46,479 bases of DNA from an uncultured Prevotellaceae bacterium (GCA_900315455.1 OMZE01000030.1:1-46479); one strand, 5' to 3'. Shown: positions 18,701-27,478, numbered from the stretch's first letter. Notes: generated by a model from the letters alone, not told the origin. Numbers and translations are program-made.

Positions 18701-18882
18701 GTTATTCCCTGCCTACAAAACTGGTGAGGAAATGGGGCTTGAGCCTGCTGCGCTTCTTTGCCTCTGGCAACAACTTGGTTTGTTTCAGCAACTTCAAGTT
18801 GTGGGACCCTGAAATGGGTGGATATGGCATTGGCTATCCCACACAGAGAGTATTCAACATCGGTGTGAATTTGGAATTCTGA
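15754..18882 (+). CDS. susC: SusC-like TonB-dependent glycan transporter
   Basis: 1042 residues. A signal peptide (1-25, ending PMSAQ) precedes a carboxypeptidase-regulatory-like domain (about 28-105, KGLVVDTEGTPLPGV), then the plug (about 115-235, with the SusC-type FFIRGVSSL and ATALYGSKGANGVILVTT) and the 22-strand barrel ending in the aromatic VNLEF. It imports oligosaccharides across the outer membrane using TonB energy, with the SusD partner encoded 13 bp downstream as lid. It is the first gene of the plus-strand operon 15754-27421. Size and signature are typical of PUL transporters rather than siderophore receptors. Substrate specificity cannot be read from sequence and rests on the neighbouring GH30, GH16 and GH18 genes. 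Confidence 0.95.
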   Translation: MRKKPLKQFFTILLMMAIGSLPMSAQQHIVKGLVVDTEGTPLPGVTVVVRGKEAGGTVTSVDGKYALNAEPRDTLTFSYIGFATVKEYVGRRDEIDVVMREDENTLDEMVVVAFAKQKKNSVIGSIETINPAELRTPSTNLTNTMAGRIAGVVSYQRTGEPGKDNANFFIRGVSSLESSLAGPLILIDGIEMSTEDLARLEPENIASFSIMKDATATALYGSKGANGVILVTTKSGKKGKLKITTRLETQISTPTKILEFVDGVEYMNLYNYAVRTRDVQGVTSDAYLMEKIENTRKGVDPMLYPNVDWYGMMFKNAAINTKATVTASGGGEVAQYYLSAAYTHENGLLKVPSVNNYNNNISINRYNIRANIDVNLTKTTKAAVKVYTLLDRSNTPAASTSNLFDQIMRANPVDFPAFYDKSIDNTWYYADHVLYGNNVGSVRYPNPYAEMMVGYSDAFSYTGNSIFTIEQDLKMITEGLSARALASFTSTGSNTNTRSMTPFYYALKTEVSELGTKYSLDQVQEGTDRLSNPQQSLSTSSSYYFEAAIQYNREFGKHGVSGMLVGQMKEQLLGNQGGAFGSLPIRTLGLSGRFTYSYGERYYLEANFGYNGSEKFDRDHRWGFFPSIGVGYIISNEPFWQNSSIAKIFPMFKLKGSYGLVGNDNIMSTSQRFYYLADVNTNNGGLGYAWGQDFNVTYNGYSINRYANSKIGWEAATMQNYGVEIDFMHKATIQFEYFREDRDDIYQRMGSVPMTMGATADIYANMGKTKKHGIDASCDINWSITPHWWLQTRFNYTYTTSEYIRGGDLVYPEPWRNRFGYNLSQQWGYVAERLFIDQNDVENSPRQEVVAGATYMAGDIKYVDINNDGVINSKDMVAIGYPTDPEIVYGFGASTGYKNFDFSFFFQGVAHSSFFIQPSSIEPLANHRNALKLVAGNYWSEENPDPQAFWPRLSTAGVANNTVNSTWWLRDGSFLRLKTVEMGYSLPTKLVRKWGLSLLRFFASGNNLVCFSNFKLWDPEMGGYGIGYPTQRVFNIGVNLEF

Positions 18883-18895
18883 TGAGGGCATAAAA

Positions 18896-20854
18896 ATGAA
18901 TAAGGACATGAAAAAGTATATAAAATACATATTGTTTGGTGTACTGGCCATAACCGCAAGTGGTTGCTCCGACTACCTCGATGTGGTGCCAGACAACACG
19001 CAGGAAATCTCCGCGCTCTTCAACAGGAAGGAGACGGCCTACAGGGCTTTGGCCACCTGCTATCACTATATCCCTGAATACGACAACACCTACTCGTTCC
19101 TCGGCATGAGCGACGAGATGATTATGAGCATCAACCGCGTCACCGACGGCAAGAACGCCGTCTTGGGCAAAATCAGTGCCGACCAGCCCATCATGAGTTT
19201 CTGGTATGGCGACTGGGGCGGCAGTTGGAGCGAGCATGCGCCTTGCGAAGCGTCGTTGTTTATACCGCTGCGCATCTGCCACACGTTCCTCAACAATATC
19301 GACAGGGTGCCCGACATGTCGCAGAGCGAGAAGAGCCGCTGGAGCGGTGAGGTGAAATTCCTCATTGCCTACTACCACTTCCTGCTGTTCACGCAATACG
19401 GGGCCATTCCTCTCATCAGGGAGGAAACTCCACTCGATGTATCCGATAAGGCCAACCAACAGGCACGTGAGCCGGTGGATACCGTGGTCAACTACATCGT
19501 GAGCCTACTCGATGAGTCGGTGAACGCACTGCCAGTGCGCATCATCAACACATCGGAAATGGGCAGAATCGACCAGGTCATCAACCGCTGTTTCAAGGCC
19601 AAGGTGCTGCTCTATGCCGCCAGTCCGCTGTTCAACAACAACCCGCTCTATTATTCGCTGGAAAACAAGGACGGCACGAAACTCTTCCCGCAGAATGACA
19701 CGGAACTGGAGAAGCAGAAATGGCAGCGCGCCCTTGCCGCATACGAAGAGGCCTTGACAATGTGCAGGTCGGCCAACATCCACCTCTTCAAGTATCCCTC
19801 TTCCGACTATTCGAAGACTGTGGATGCACGTAACTTCAGAAACGACTCCATACGCCTGCCCTATATGTACAACTATCAGTATGCAATGGTGTCGAAATGG
19901 AACGAAGAGGTCATCTGGGGCTGTTCACGCACCACCGACCAGGTGCTGTCGTGGCACGAGATACAGCGCTCCATCAACTACAAGAGTTCTGCCGCCACCT
20001 CTACGGGTGATGCATGGCAGTGGTTCGGACCGACGCTCAACGCCACCGAGTTCTTCTATACACAGAACGGACTTCCTCTGGATGAAGACCCGTCTTTCGA
20101 CTATGAGCACAAGGATTCTGTCGTCACTATCACCGCCGACCACAACACCGTGGCACAGGTGGGTGAACAGACTGCGTATATGTTCATGAACAGGGAACCG
20201 CGCTTCTATGCCTCCATCGGCTTCGACCGGTCAAGAGTGCGTGGATACGGCACAATCTACAACCTGAAGATGCGCTATCAGGAAGCCAACGGCCGTCAGA
20301 CCCACGACGATATCGACGTGCCTACCTCGGGGGTTTTCCTCCGCAAACTGATGCATCCCGACACCCAGGGCAACGGTACGATTACACGCTACGCCTGGCC
20401 GATTATACGCTACAATGAGATGATGCTGAGTTATGCTGAGTGCCTCAATGAGGTGTATGGCGAACAGCGTCAGGGCGAAATCCTCGCTTTGCTCGACACC
20501 ATCCGCGCCCGTTCGGGTGTTCCTTCTGTGGAGACTGCCTGGGCAAACGCCAAACATGCCAACAAGTATATGACGAAAGACGGTATGCGCGAAATCATCA
20601 AGCAGGAGCGTACGGTGGAATTGGCGTTCGAGGGTTACCGCAACGACGACGTGCGCCGCTGGCTCGAGGGTTCGAAATACTTCAATACCAATATCTGGCA
20701 GTGGAATTCTGATGCCACTACAGCAGCAGAATACTACAAGCGCGTGCAAGACCCGGAGTTGCTCCATGTGTTCACTACCCGCAACTACCTCTGGCCTATT
20801 CCTACCGACGAGATGGTGAAGAACCCCAATCTGGTGCAGAACCCAGGCTATTGA
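18896..20854 (+). CDS. susD: SusD-like surface glycan-binding lipoprotein
   Basis: 652 residues, longer than classical SusD (about 550) but within the RagB/SusD family. It has a lipoprotein signal with the lipid-modified Cys24 in TASGCSDYL, an N-terminal SusD_N region with LDVVPDN, helical TPR-like repeats, and the C-terminal RagB/SusD region with RYNEMMLSYAECLNEV, IIKQERTVELAFEGYR and the terminal WPIPTDEM..NPN..QNPGY signature. It binds glycan at the cell surface and closes over SusC. The start could also be the second ATG at 18908. Spacing of 13 bp after susC shows they are a pair. Confidence 0.95.
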   Translation: MNKDMKKYIKYILFGVLAITASGCSDYLDVVPDNTQEISALFNRKETAYRALATCYHYIPEYDNTYSFLGMSDEMIMSINRVTDGKNAVLGKISADQPIMSFWYGDWGGSWSEHAPCEASLFIPLRICHTFLNNIDRVPDMSQSEKSRWSGEVKFLIAYYHFLLFTQYGAIPLIREETPLDVSDKANQQAREPVDTVVNYIVSLLDESVNALPVRIINTSEMGRIDQVINRCFKAKVLLYAASPLFNNNPLYYSLENKDGTKLFPQNDTELEKQKWQRALAAYEEALTMCRSANIHLFKYPSSDYSKTVDARNFRNDSIRLPYMYNYQYAMVSKWNEEVIWGCSRTTDQVLSWHEIQRSINYKSSAATSTGDAWQWFGPTLNATEFFYTQNGLPLDEDPSFDYEHKDSVVTITADHNTVAQVGEQTAYMFMNREPRFYASIGFDRSRVRGYGTIYNLKMRYQEANGRQTHDDIDVPTSGVFLRKLMHPDTQGNGTITRYAWPIIRYNEMMLSYAECLNEVYGEQRQGEILALLDTIRARSGVPSVETAWANAKHANKYMTKDGMREIIKQERTVELAFEGYRNDDVRRWLEGSKYFNTNIWQWNSDATTAAEYYKRVQDPELLHVFTTRNYLWPIPTDEMVKNPNLVQNPGY

Positions 20855-20890
20855 TCGTGAGAAGAGAAATGTGATAAACATATAACGAAA

Positions 20891-22357
20891 ATGAAAATGG
20901 AAAAGATGACAAAATATTGGGCTCTTTTAGGCTGTCTGGTGATGGTGGTGTCTTTCTCCAGTTGTAAAGACGACGAGACTTCACTCACCGCCCCGGTCGA
21001 CCTGAGTTACGAGCCGACGATGGGTGGCGCAATCATCAAGTTTACCGCACCCAAGAGCAACGACCTGCTCTATATCAAGGCTGCCTATACCAACTCTTTG
21101 GGAAAGGATGTCTACCGCACTACCAGCATCTATGACAACAAAATCGAGATCGATGGCCTGGCCGATGAGACGAAGACCTATCCCATCCGTGTGTCGGCTG
21201 TCGACAAGTGGGGGGGCGAGACAAACGCTACGGTCATCAATGTGCAGCCCGGACGCTCTTTCATCAATGTAATCAAAGACAACCTTGCCATCCATCCTAT
21301 CTGTGGCGGCCTGGCCGTGACATGGGTGAATCCGGTAGGCACTGATATGCAGTTAGACGACATCACTGCCAATAGCGTGGCAAAGGTCGTGTATGTCGTT
21401 GTCGACTACACCGACGCGGATGGTGTGACGCGTACCCGTTACCTGAGCAGTAAGCAGAAGAATGCCAAGACCAATATCCGAAATATGTTTGCCGGCAACT
21501 ACAAGGTGACGTACAGGGTGGAGGATGCCTCTGGCAACAGGACCGAACAGAGTTCACCCACGAGTATCGATGTGCCTGCCGAACAGGAGTCGTTGAAGTT
21601 CATCGAGCGCGAAGACCCCGCCAATGGCAGTTATAAGGAGTTTGTATGGACTCTTGTGCCGAGACTCACCACACTGCAGCCCGCATGGGAATACACCAAC
21701 GAGTCTATTTTCGACGGTATCATCGACAGCAACACCAGCAACACCCAGAACTACTGCGGCACCGACTGCGACAACTCCAGCGTTACCTATGGGGCCTCCA
21801 TCCCCTGGGACACCGACCAGGTTGACATCGTGATTGACATGCACCAGGTGGTGTCGATATCGCGCCTGAAGGCCTGGCAGCGTGCCTACACCTACGACAG
21901 CCAGCCCTACTCCGGCGCCAGCGGCCAGACAAGCGGTATTTCCGATGACTACTTCTACTATCAGCCACAGAACCTGAAGCGCTTCAAACTGTTCGGCTCG
22001 ATGACGCTCGACGAAGAAGGCTGGTTCCTCATCAAGGACTGCGACATCTCCTCCAACTCCACGGCAGGCACACTGCCTATCTACTGGACCAACCCGTCGT
22101 ATTTCGGACATGAGAATGTGTATATGCCTACCAATGAGAGTTACCAGTACGCTCTCGACGGCCACGAATGGGAACTGGATGCCATGACCGACTCCGTGCG
22201 CTACATCCGGGTTCGCATGGTGGAGAACTGGGACCTCTCCAAGCGCAATCTCGCAGGTATGTCCGAACTCAACCTCTACGGTTCAATCCTCATGTCACAC
22301 GAGGAACTGGCTGCGAAGGAAGCCCAGGCTGCCAGCGCGCCCCGTAAAAGGAAGTAA
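20891..22357 (+). CDS. Surface lipoprotein of DUF4959/DUF5126/DUF5000 type
   Basis: 488 residues with a lipobox (SFSSC, Cys25). Residues about 30-120 look like the Ig-like DUF4959 domain, about 125-230 like DUF5126, and about 235-470 like the discoidin/F5-8-type DUF5000 domain (YTNESIFDGIIDSNT, VDIVIDMHQVVSISRLKAWQR). The combination is common directly after susD in Bacteroidetes loci and serves as a surface glycan-binding protein candidate. It is 36 bp after susD. There are no catalytic motifs. Substrate is unknown; a discoidin-like fold would bind sugar at loops on one side of the sandwich. Confidence 0.8.
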   Translation: MKMEKMTKYWALLGCLVMVVSFSSCKDDETSLTAPVDLSYEPTMGGAIIKFTAPKSNDLLYIKAAYTNSLGKDVYRTTSIYDNKIEIDGLADETKTYPIRVSAVDKWGGETNATVINVQPGRSFINVIKDNLAIHPICGGLAVTWVNPVGTDMQLDDITANSVAKVVYVVVDYTDADGVTRTRYLSSKQKNAKTNIRNMFAGNYKVTYRVEDASGNRTEQSSPTSIDVPAEQESLKFIEREDPANGSYKEFVWTLVPRLTTLQPAWEYTNESIFDGIIDSNTSNTQNYCGTDCDNSSVTYGASIPWDTDQVDIVIDMHQVVSISRLKAWQRAYTYDSQPYSGASGQTSGISDDYFYYQPQNLKRFKLFGSMTLDEEGWFLIKDCDISSNSTAGTLPIYWTNPSYFGHENVYMPTNESYQYALDGHEWELDAMTDSVRYIRVRMVENWDLSKRNLAGMSELNLYGSILMSHEELAAKEAQAASAPRKRK

Positions 22358-22392
22358 CAAGCAGAGAGTGAATTATAAAATACAACAATCCT

Positions 22393-22791
22393 ATGAAACA
22401 ACTGATATATACAATCGCCATTGGCTGCATGGTGCTCTTCACGGCTACCTCATGCAAGGACATGGACGACAATTACAGGGAGTATCTGGATAATGTACCG
22501 ACTTACGCACCGGCGGTGAGAAACCTCAGGGCGGTGTCACCGGAGCCGGGCAACCTCACGCTGATGTGGGACATCGTCGATGACACACACCTCATCAAGT
22601 CGATGCGCATCGTGGTGAAGAAGACGGCTACCGACACGCGTACGATAGAGATTCCAGAGGTGGTCACTGAATACACGGTGACCGACCTCGAGTTGCAAGG
22701 CTATGAGTTCGAGGTGTTCACCATCGATGGGTTCGGCAATCTCTCCAAACCTGTGATAGAGACGTTTACCCCCATCCCTGGACGTGAATAG
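22393..22791 (+). CDS. Short DUF4998-type surface lipoprotein
   Basis: 132 residues with lipobox (TATSC, Cys21) followed by KDMDDNYREY, the usual start of DUF4998 lipoproteins, and one fibronectin III-like sandwich (about 38-125: NLRAVSPEPGNLTLMWD, YTVTDLELQGYEFEVFT). DUF4998 proteins are generally longer, so this is a single-domain version. It is 35 bp after the previous gene and its stop lies 1 nt before the next start. Probably an accessory glycan-binding or spacer lipoprotein. No enzyme motif. Confidence 0.75.
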   Translation: MKQLIYTIAIGCMVLFTATSCKDMDDNYREYLDNVPTYAPAVRNLRAVSPEPGNLTLMWDIVDDTHLIKSMRIVVKKTATDTRTIEIPEVVTEYTVTDLELQGYEFEVFTIDGFGNLSKPVIETFTPIPGRE

Positions 22792-22792
22792 C

Positions 22793-23458
22793 ATGCAGAT
22801 GATGAAGACGTTGACGCATACCTCAGGAGGTTGGAGGAGAGCAGGGCTCTTCTCTGGCCTCCTTGTGGCCTTGTTCACCATGGTGGCATGCAATGAGTCC
22901 GTAGACGACGGACCAAAACCTGAGCCAAGTATCGTCACGTCGCTCTATATCACTGTGACGGGTGCCACCGTTCAGGCTCCCTATGGCAACGTCTATCTCT
23001 TCTATAGTGAGGAGACCAACCTCAATTATGCAGTAGGACGCGAGACCGACCGCTCGCTGATGCCCGACGGCAATAAGGCTCCTCTGGTCGACGTGAGCCG
23101 CCAGTATCATCCTGTGGTACGCTATGAGAAAGAGGGCAGACAGGTGGAGATTCATCCCGTGAGCGCGTATGGGTCGGCTGCCAATGGAAAACTCGACACC
23201 TACAGTTCTGTACGCTACAGTCAGATACGTTTCAACATCCCTGAACTGTCCACGGAGTATGGCACGGTAAAGAAGGGCAGTCTGGTGCTGGTCGTCATCG
23301 TGCTCAACGACCAGGTGTCGCAAACGTGGGTGGCTCATCCGCTGGAGTTGCGGCGTGACTACACGATACATGTGGCATTGCCCGACAACAAGACACCGAC
23401 TTACGTGCCAGGCAGCGACCTCGGCATCAAGTGGTGGCAAGTTGAAGGCGAAGAATAA
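22793..23458 (+). CDS. Lipoprotein of unknown family in the susCD operon
   Basis: 221 residues from ATG 22793; a GTG at 22784 would overlap the previous gene. The signal sequence is long, with a charged start and lipobox at Cys33 (TMVACNES). The mature part is beta-rich (VTSLYITVTGATVQAPYGNVYLFY near the start, LVLVVIVLNDQVSQTWVAHP late) and ends in WWQVEGEE. I do not recognise the family. It follows the DUF4998 gene by 1 nt and precedes GH30 by 21 bp, so it is the third consecutive surface lipoprotein after SusD and probably binds the glycan or supports GH30. Confidence 0.75.
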   Translation: MQMMKTLTHTSGGWRRAGLFSGLLVALFTMVACNESVDDGPKPEPSIVTSLYITVTGATVQAPYGNVYLFYSEETNLNYAVGRETDRSLMPDGNKAPLVDVSRQYHPVVRYEKEGRQVEIHPVSAYGSAANGKLDTYSSVRYSQIRFNIPELSTEYGTVKKGSLVLVVIVLNDQVSQTWVAHPLELRRDYTIHVALPDNKTPTYVPGSDLGIKWWQVEGEE

Positions 23459-23479
23459 TGTTTTTTAATAGAGAGTTTT

Positions 23480-25084
23480 ATGAAGTTACGAATTTTGGCA
23501 TATAGCCTCTTTTTCGCGCTGTCGCCTCTTGGGGCTGTAGCCCAACAGGGTATGGTCTATACCACCGATGGCACACGCTCCTATTCCCTCACCCCTATGG
23601 CATTGATGGGCGAGAAGAGCGACAACACTCGCAGCGCCATCTTGCTGAAACCCACGGAGACCTTCCAGACCATCGACGGTTTCGGCTTTGCCATCACCTA
23701 TTCATCGAGTTACAACTTGCTGAAGATGAGCCAGGAAGACCGCACGCAGTTGTTGAAGAAGACCTTCTCTCCGACCGAAGGTTATGGCGTGTCGTATGTG
23801 CGAATCAGCATTGGCTGCAACGATTTCTCAAGCACCGAATACTCTCTCTGTGATGAGAAGGGACCGCAAGACGACCTGCTGCAGCATTTCCGACTCTATA
23901 CCGATGAGACCGACTATGTGATACCCGTGCTGAAGGAGATTCTTGCTATCAATCCCGACCTGAAAATCATCGCTGCTCCCTGGACCAGTCCACGGTGGAT
24001 GAAGGTCAACAGCCTCAGCGACCTCACAGCCCATAACAGTTGGACCGATGGCCATCTCTCTCCCAGTTACTACAAGACATATGCCGACTACTTCGTCAAG
24101 TTTATCGAGGCCATGCGTGCCGAGGGCATCAACATCTATGCGGTGAGTCCGCAGAATGAGCCTTTGAACCCCGGCAACTGTGCCTCGCTGTATATGCCAT
24201 GGAATGAGGAGGCGGGTTTCGTGAAGCGAATGGCTACCGCTTTCAAGCAGGCTGGCCTCTCCACAAAGATTTATCTTTTCGATCACAATTACAATTACGA
24301 CGGCAAGGAGAGCGAGTTGCATTATCCCGCCAAAATCTACAAACTGTATGAAGATGCTGAATTCGAGGGCAAGGAACTCGTTGTTGGCGCTGCCTATCAC
24401 AACTATGGCGGCAATAGCGACGAGTTGAATGTCATCCACGACATGTATCCCGACAAGGAACTCATCTTCACCGAGGCATCGATAGGCACGTGGAACAACG
24501 GGCGTAACCTCGACTCGTCATTGGCCGACTGCATGGTGAATATCGGCCTGCATACCATGAACAAGCATTGCAGGGGCGCCATCGTGTGGAATTTCATGCT
24601 CGATATGCAGCGCGGACCGAATCTCGACGGTGGATGCCAGACTTGCTACGGAGCGATAGATATCCACAACGACTATAAGACTTACACCCTCAACTCTCAT
24701 TACTATGTCATCTGCCACCTCTCGGCAGTGGTGCGCCCCGGCGCCATACGCATAGCCACTGAGGGCTGGTGGTATGAGGGCGTCACCTATACCGCTTTCC
24801 GCAATCCCGACGGGTCGCTCGCCGTGATACTCTACAATTCCAATAACAAGCAACTCAAGGTGAACATCGCCGACGGAGAGAACCGCTACAACCAGATTGT
24901 ACTCCCACCGCGTGCTGCCGTGTCGGTGCTCATGAATACCGACCAGACCAGCAAACTTCAGACTTTGCGTCAGCCCACATCGGCCGACGATACTCACTAC
25001 TATACGCTTAATGGCGTACGTACTGCCAAACCCTCCGCCCCGGGCATCTACATCTGCCAGGGAAGGAAGGAGGTCCGAAAATAA
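23480..25084 (+). CDS. GH30 glycosidase, probable endo-beta-1,6-glucanase
   Basis: 534 residues. Signal peptide (1-22, ending GAVAQ). The TIM barrel and side beta-structure of GH30 fill about 50-485: DGFGFAIT near the start, APWTSPRWMK (166-175), acid/base Glu227 in SPQNEP and nucleophile Glu332 in FTEAS. The HFRLYTDETD and WNFMLD stretches fit the GH30 group with beta-glucosidases and beta-1,6-glucanases. In Bacteroides thetaiotaomicron a locus for fungal beta-1,6-glucan uses a GH30_3 enzyme with GH3 and SusCD, which is the basis for the proposal here. The tail (YYTLNGVR ... GRKEVRK) matches the sorting-like tail of other locus proteins and suggests a surface position. The subfamily assignment needs a tree. 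Confidence 0.88.
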   Translation: MKLRILAYSLFFALSPLGAVAQQGMVYTTDGTRSYSLTPMALMGEKSDNTRSAILLKPTETFQTIDGFGFAITYSSSYNLLKMSQEDRTQLLKKTFSPTEGYGVSYVRISIGCNDFSSTEYSLCDEKGPQDDLLQHFRLYTDETDYVIPVLKEILAINPDLKIIAAPWTSPRWMKVNSLSDLTAHNSWTDGHLSPSYYKTYADYFVKFIEAMRAEGINIYAVSPQNEPLNPGNCASLYMPWNEEAGFVKRMATAFKQAGLSTKIYLFDHNYNYDGKESELHYPAKIYKLYEDAEFEGKELVVGAAYHNYGGNSDELNVIHDMYPDKELIFTEASIGTWNNGRNLDSSLADCMVNIGLHTMNKHCRGAIVWNFMLDMQRGPNLDGGCQTCYGAIDIHNDYKTYTLNSHYYVICHLSAVVRPGAIRIATEGWWYEGVTYTAFRNPDGSLAVILYNSNNKQLKVNIADGENRYNQIVLPPRAAVSVLMNTDQTSKLQTLRQPTSADDTHYYTLNGVRTAKPSAPGIYICQGRKEVRK

Positions 25085-25129
25085 AACGATTAATCATACA
25101 CATTTATCATTCACTTAAATCAACGCATT

Positions 25130-27421
25130 ATGAAAAAATGGTTTACTCTAATGGGCGTAGCGATGGCTTTATTCGCTGGCGCCACAGCCGTGCAAGCACA
25201 GACCGAACTCGTCCTCGACGGCTCAAAAGGCTATGACGGCGTTTTGGTGAAGGGTCAAGACTATGTACTGCCCGGCACTGATGCTTCCTGGTATGTCATG
25301 CCCGACATCTTCACACACAAGTCGGGCGACGTGTGGACTTTCCAGGCTTATGGACAAGCAGAATATGCTTATTGGTTTTATGCCGACCCCGACAAGAAGT
25401 ATGTGAAAGTAGAGTACAGACAAGTCGACGATGACCCGGAGTCGGCTTTCGCCAACTGGGACATCAACCGTGCTATCTATGTCAATGGAAGCAATTCCAT
25501 CGGGTTCCCGACATTCAGTTCAAACCCCATCAACTGGCAAGGAGGAGCCGATGTGGCTGTTCCGCAGGTAGAGTCCAATGTTTACCGCCTCACTCTTGTC
25601 TTCGGCCAGCAACTCAGCGCCGAGGCTCAGGTCAACTTCAAGTTCTTCAAGGGAAAGAACTGGGGTGGCGACATCCTGCCTGGTACAGGCGATGGCAACA
25701 TCTGGATGGAAGAGAACCCGTGGCTTTATATCGGAGGCCAGGACGGTGCCAGTGGCGACCAGGGCAACATCTACTCACAGAGCAACGCTTCTTTCGGCAA
25801 CGGCGACAAACTGATTGTCACTGTGGATATGAACTACACACCGGGCAAGGTGACTGTTGATTATCAGGAGTATGTGCCTGCCGACTTCCCCACCTTCAAT
25901 GGCACCAACATGACCAAGGTTGGAAACAACTATTACTATGAGGGTGCTTTCAGCAAGGGCGATGTCTTCACCCTCGGAAACACCTCTGTCGTAGAGATGG
26001 ATATCGACAATGCTTATGTGGATGAGTTCGCTGCTACCAATCAGGGCGGCGGCAACTTCACCTTCAATGCCAACTCTGGCAACTACACCGTCTTGCTGAT
26101 GCCTGCCTTCAACTACGTGAAGATATTCCCGGGCACCTATGAGGCACCGGGCACATTCGCCAGCGACAAGGCCATTTGGGTCATCGGCTCCAATATCGGA
26201 CAGCCCTCGGCTGCTCTGAACAACTCCAACTGGAGCGCGGCGCTCAACAACAGCATCCCTGTGACACAGGTGGGTGAGAACATTTACAAGATAGCATTCA
26301 CCTATGGACAGGAAATAACAGGTGTCAACTTCAAGTTCTTCGGACAGTATGGCTGGGGAATGGAATTCCACGGCGAAGACCTCGTCATGGAGCCCAACGA
26401 CTACTTCTACATCAACACACCCGCAGGGGAGTGGACCTATGATGAGAATGGCAACGAAGTCTACCAGCGCGGTAGCGACGATGGCAATATCTTCTCCGGT
26501 CCCGTGGCTTTGGGCAAGGGCGATAAGGTGACCTTCACCATCGACCTCAACGGATTTGTCCCCAGCGAGCCTGAGAATGATATCCAGGGCGTTCCCGGAA
26601 AGGTCACCGTAGAGTTCAATGCCTCTGCCGCACCCAAACCCATGTTCAACGGCACAGAGATGACACCCAACGGCGACAACTACGTGATTGACGTGGAACT
26701 GAACAAGGGCGACGTGTTCACCGTCACTGCTCCCGACTTCAACATCGAGAATATCTACACCGATAAGCAGTTTGCTACCAACATGGGCGGCGGCAAGTTC
26801 CAGTTCAATGCCATCAGCGGCAAATATGCCATTGTACTGATGGAGGGCAAGAACAACCTGAAGATCATCCCGGGCACAATGGCTGCACCTGCAACCATCA
26901 ATGAGGGCGGTCTTTGGATTATCGGCGAGGGTATCGGCCGTCCGTCGGTCAATACTGATGCTCCGGGTTGGAACACTGGTGCTATGGTCGACATCCCTGT
27001 GGCTCAGGTGGAGCCCAACATCTACCGCTACAGCGTCACCTGCGGTGTGGAGATGTGGGACAATTGGTGCAACTATAAGTTCTTCGGACAGCCCAACTGG
27101 GGCGTAGAGTTCGTGCCTGGCACCGACTATGCCATCACCACCGACAACCCGTACCTGCAGATTGGGGCAAGCGACGGCAATGTCACCTTCAAGGAGGGAT
27201 GTGCCTTCGAATCGGGTAAGACCTACACCGTCACCATCGACTTCACCAATGGCCTGAATGCCGGTGTGATGACTGTCGAAGAGGGCGAAATCCTCGGCGT
27301 GAAGGATATAGAGACAGTGGAGCAGACCAACAACGCTGTTTACACCATCTCCGGCGTGCGTGTCAACAATCCCGCACAGCATGGTATCTATATTGTCAAC
27401 GGTAAGAAGGTTGTAAAATAG
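25130..27421 (+). CDS. Repeat-containing SusE/SusF-like surface protein
   Basis: 763 residues with a signal peptide (1-24, ending AVQAQ) but no lipobox cysteine. Two kinds of beta domain alternate. One (three copies, about 105-245, 345-500, 600-735) has the pattern WVIGSNIGQP...VTQVGENIYK...NFKFFGQYGWG...GNI...TFTIDL. The other (two clear copies) has FNGTxMT ... GDVFT ... GGGxFxFNAxSGxY. It ends with YTISGVRV and GKKVVK, the sorting-like tail. The architecture recalls SusE/SusF-type outer-surface glycan-binding proteins with stacked starch-binding-like sandwiches. The same domain pair is at the C-terminus of the GH16-GH18 enzyme. It is the last gene of the susC operon, 45 bp after GH30 and just before the terminator. 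Confidence 0.8.
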   Translation: MKKWFTLMGVAMALFAGATAVQAQTELVLDGSKGYDGVLVKGQDYVLPGTDASWYVMPDIFTHKSGDVWTFQAYGQAEYAYWFYADPDKKYVKVEYRQVDDDPESAFANWDINRAIYVNGSNSIGFPTFSSNPINWQGGADVAVPQVESNVYRLTLVFGQQLSAEAQVNFKFFKGKNWGGDILPGTGDGNIWMEENPWLYIGGQDGASGDQGNIYSQSNASFGNGDKLIVTVDMNYTPGKVTVDYQEYVPADFPTFNGTNMTKVGNNYYYEGAFSKGDVFTLGNTSVVEMDIDNAYVDEFAATNQGGGNFTFNANSGNYTVLLMPAFNYVKIFPGTYEAPGTFASDKAIWVIGSNIGQPSAALNNSNWSAALNNSIPVTQVGENIYKIAFTYGQEITGVNFKFFGQYGWGMEFHGEDLVMEPNDYFYINTPAGEWTYDENGNEVYQRGSDDGNIFSGPVALGKGDKVTFTIDLNGFVPSEPENDIQGVPGKVTVEFNASAAPKPMFNGTEMTPNGDNYVIDVELNKGDVFTVTAPDFNIENIYTDKQFATNMGGGKFQFNAISGKYAIVLMEGKNNLKIIPGTMAAPATINEGGLWIIGEGIGRPSVNTDAPGWNTGAMVDIPVAQVEPNIYRYSVTCGVEMWDNWCNYKFFGQPNWGVEFVPGTDYAITTDNPYLQIGASDGNVTFKEGCAFESGKTYTVTIDFTNGLNAGVMTVEEGEILGVKDIETVEQTNNAVYTISGVRVNNPAQHGIYIVNGKKVVK

Positions 27422-27438
27422 TGAAACATTAATTTATC

Positions 27439-27478
27439 TGAAAAGAGCCGGGGCAACAGACGCCTCGGCTTTTTTCAG
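27439..27478. terminator. Rho-independent terminator of the susC operon
   Basis: AGCCGGGGC pairs with GCCTCGGCT (one G-U pair) over the loop AACAGAC, followed by six T. The flanks CTGAAAAG and TTTTTTCAG extend the symmetry, so the hairpin could act in both directions. It is 25 bp after the stop at 27421. Confidence 0.88.

Noticed and set aside
17809-18951. 380-codon minus-strand frame
   Set aside because: Antisense to susC; composition typical of a shadow frame.
25775-27382. 535-codon open frame on the minus strand
   Set aside because: It is antisense to the repeat-containing surface protein, has no domain signal or start context, and arises from the codon bias of the real gene.
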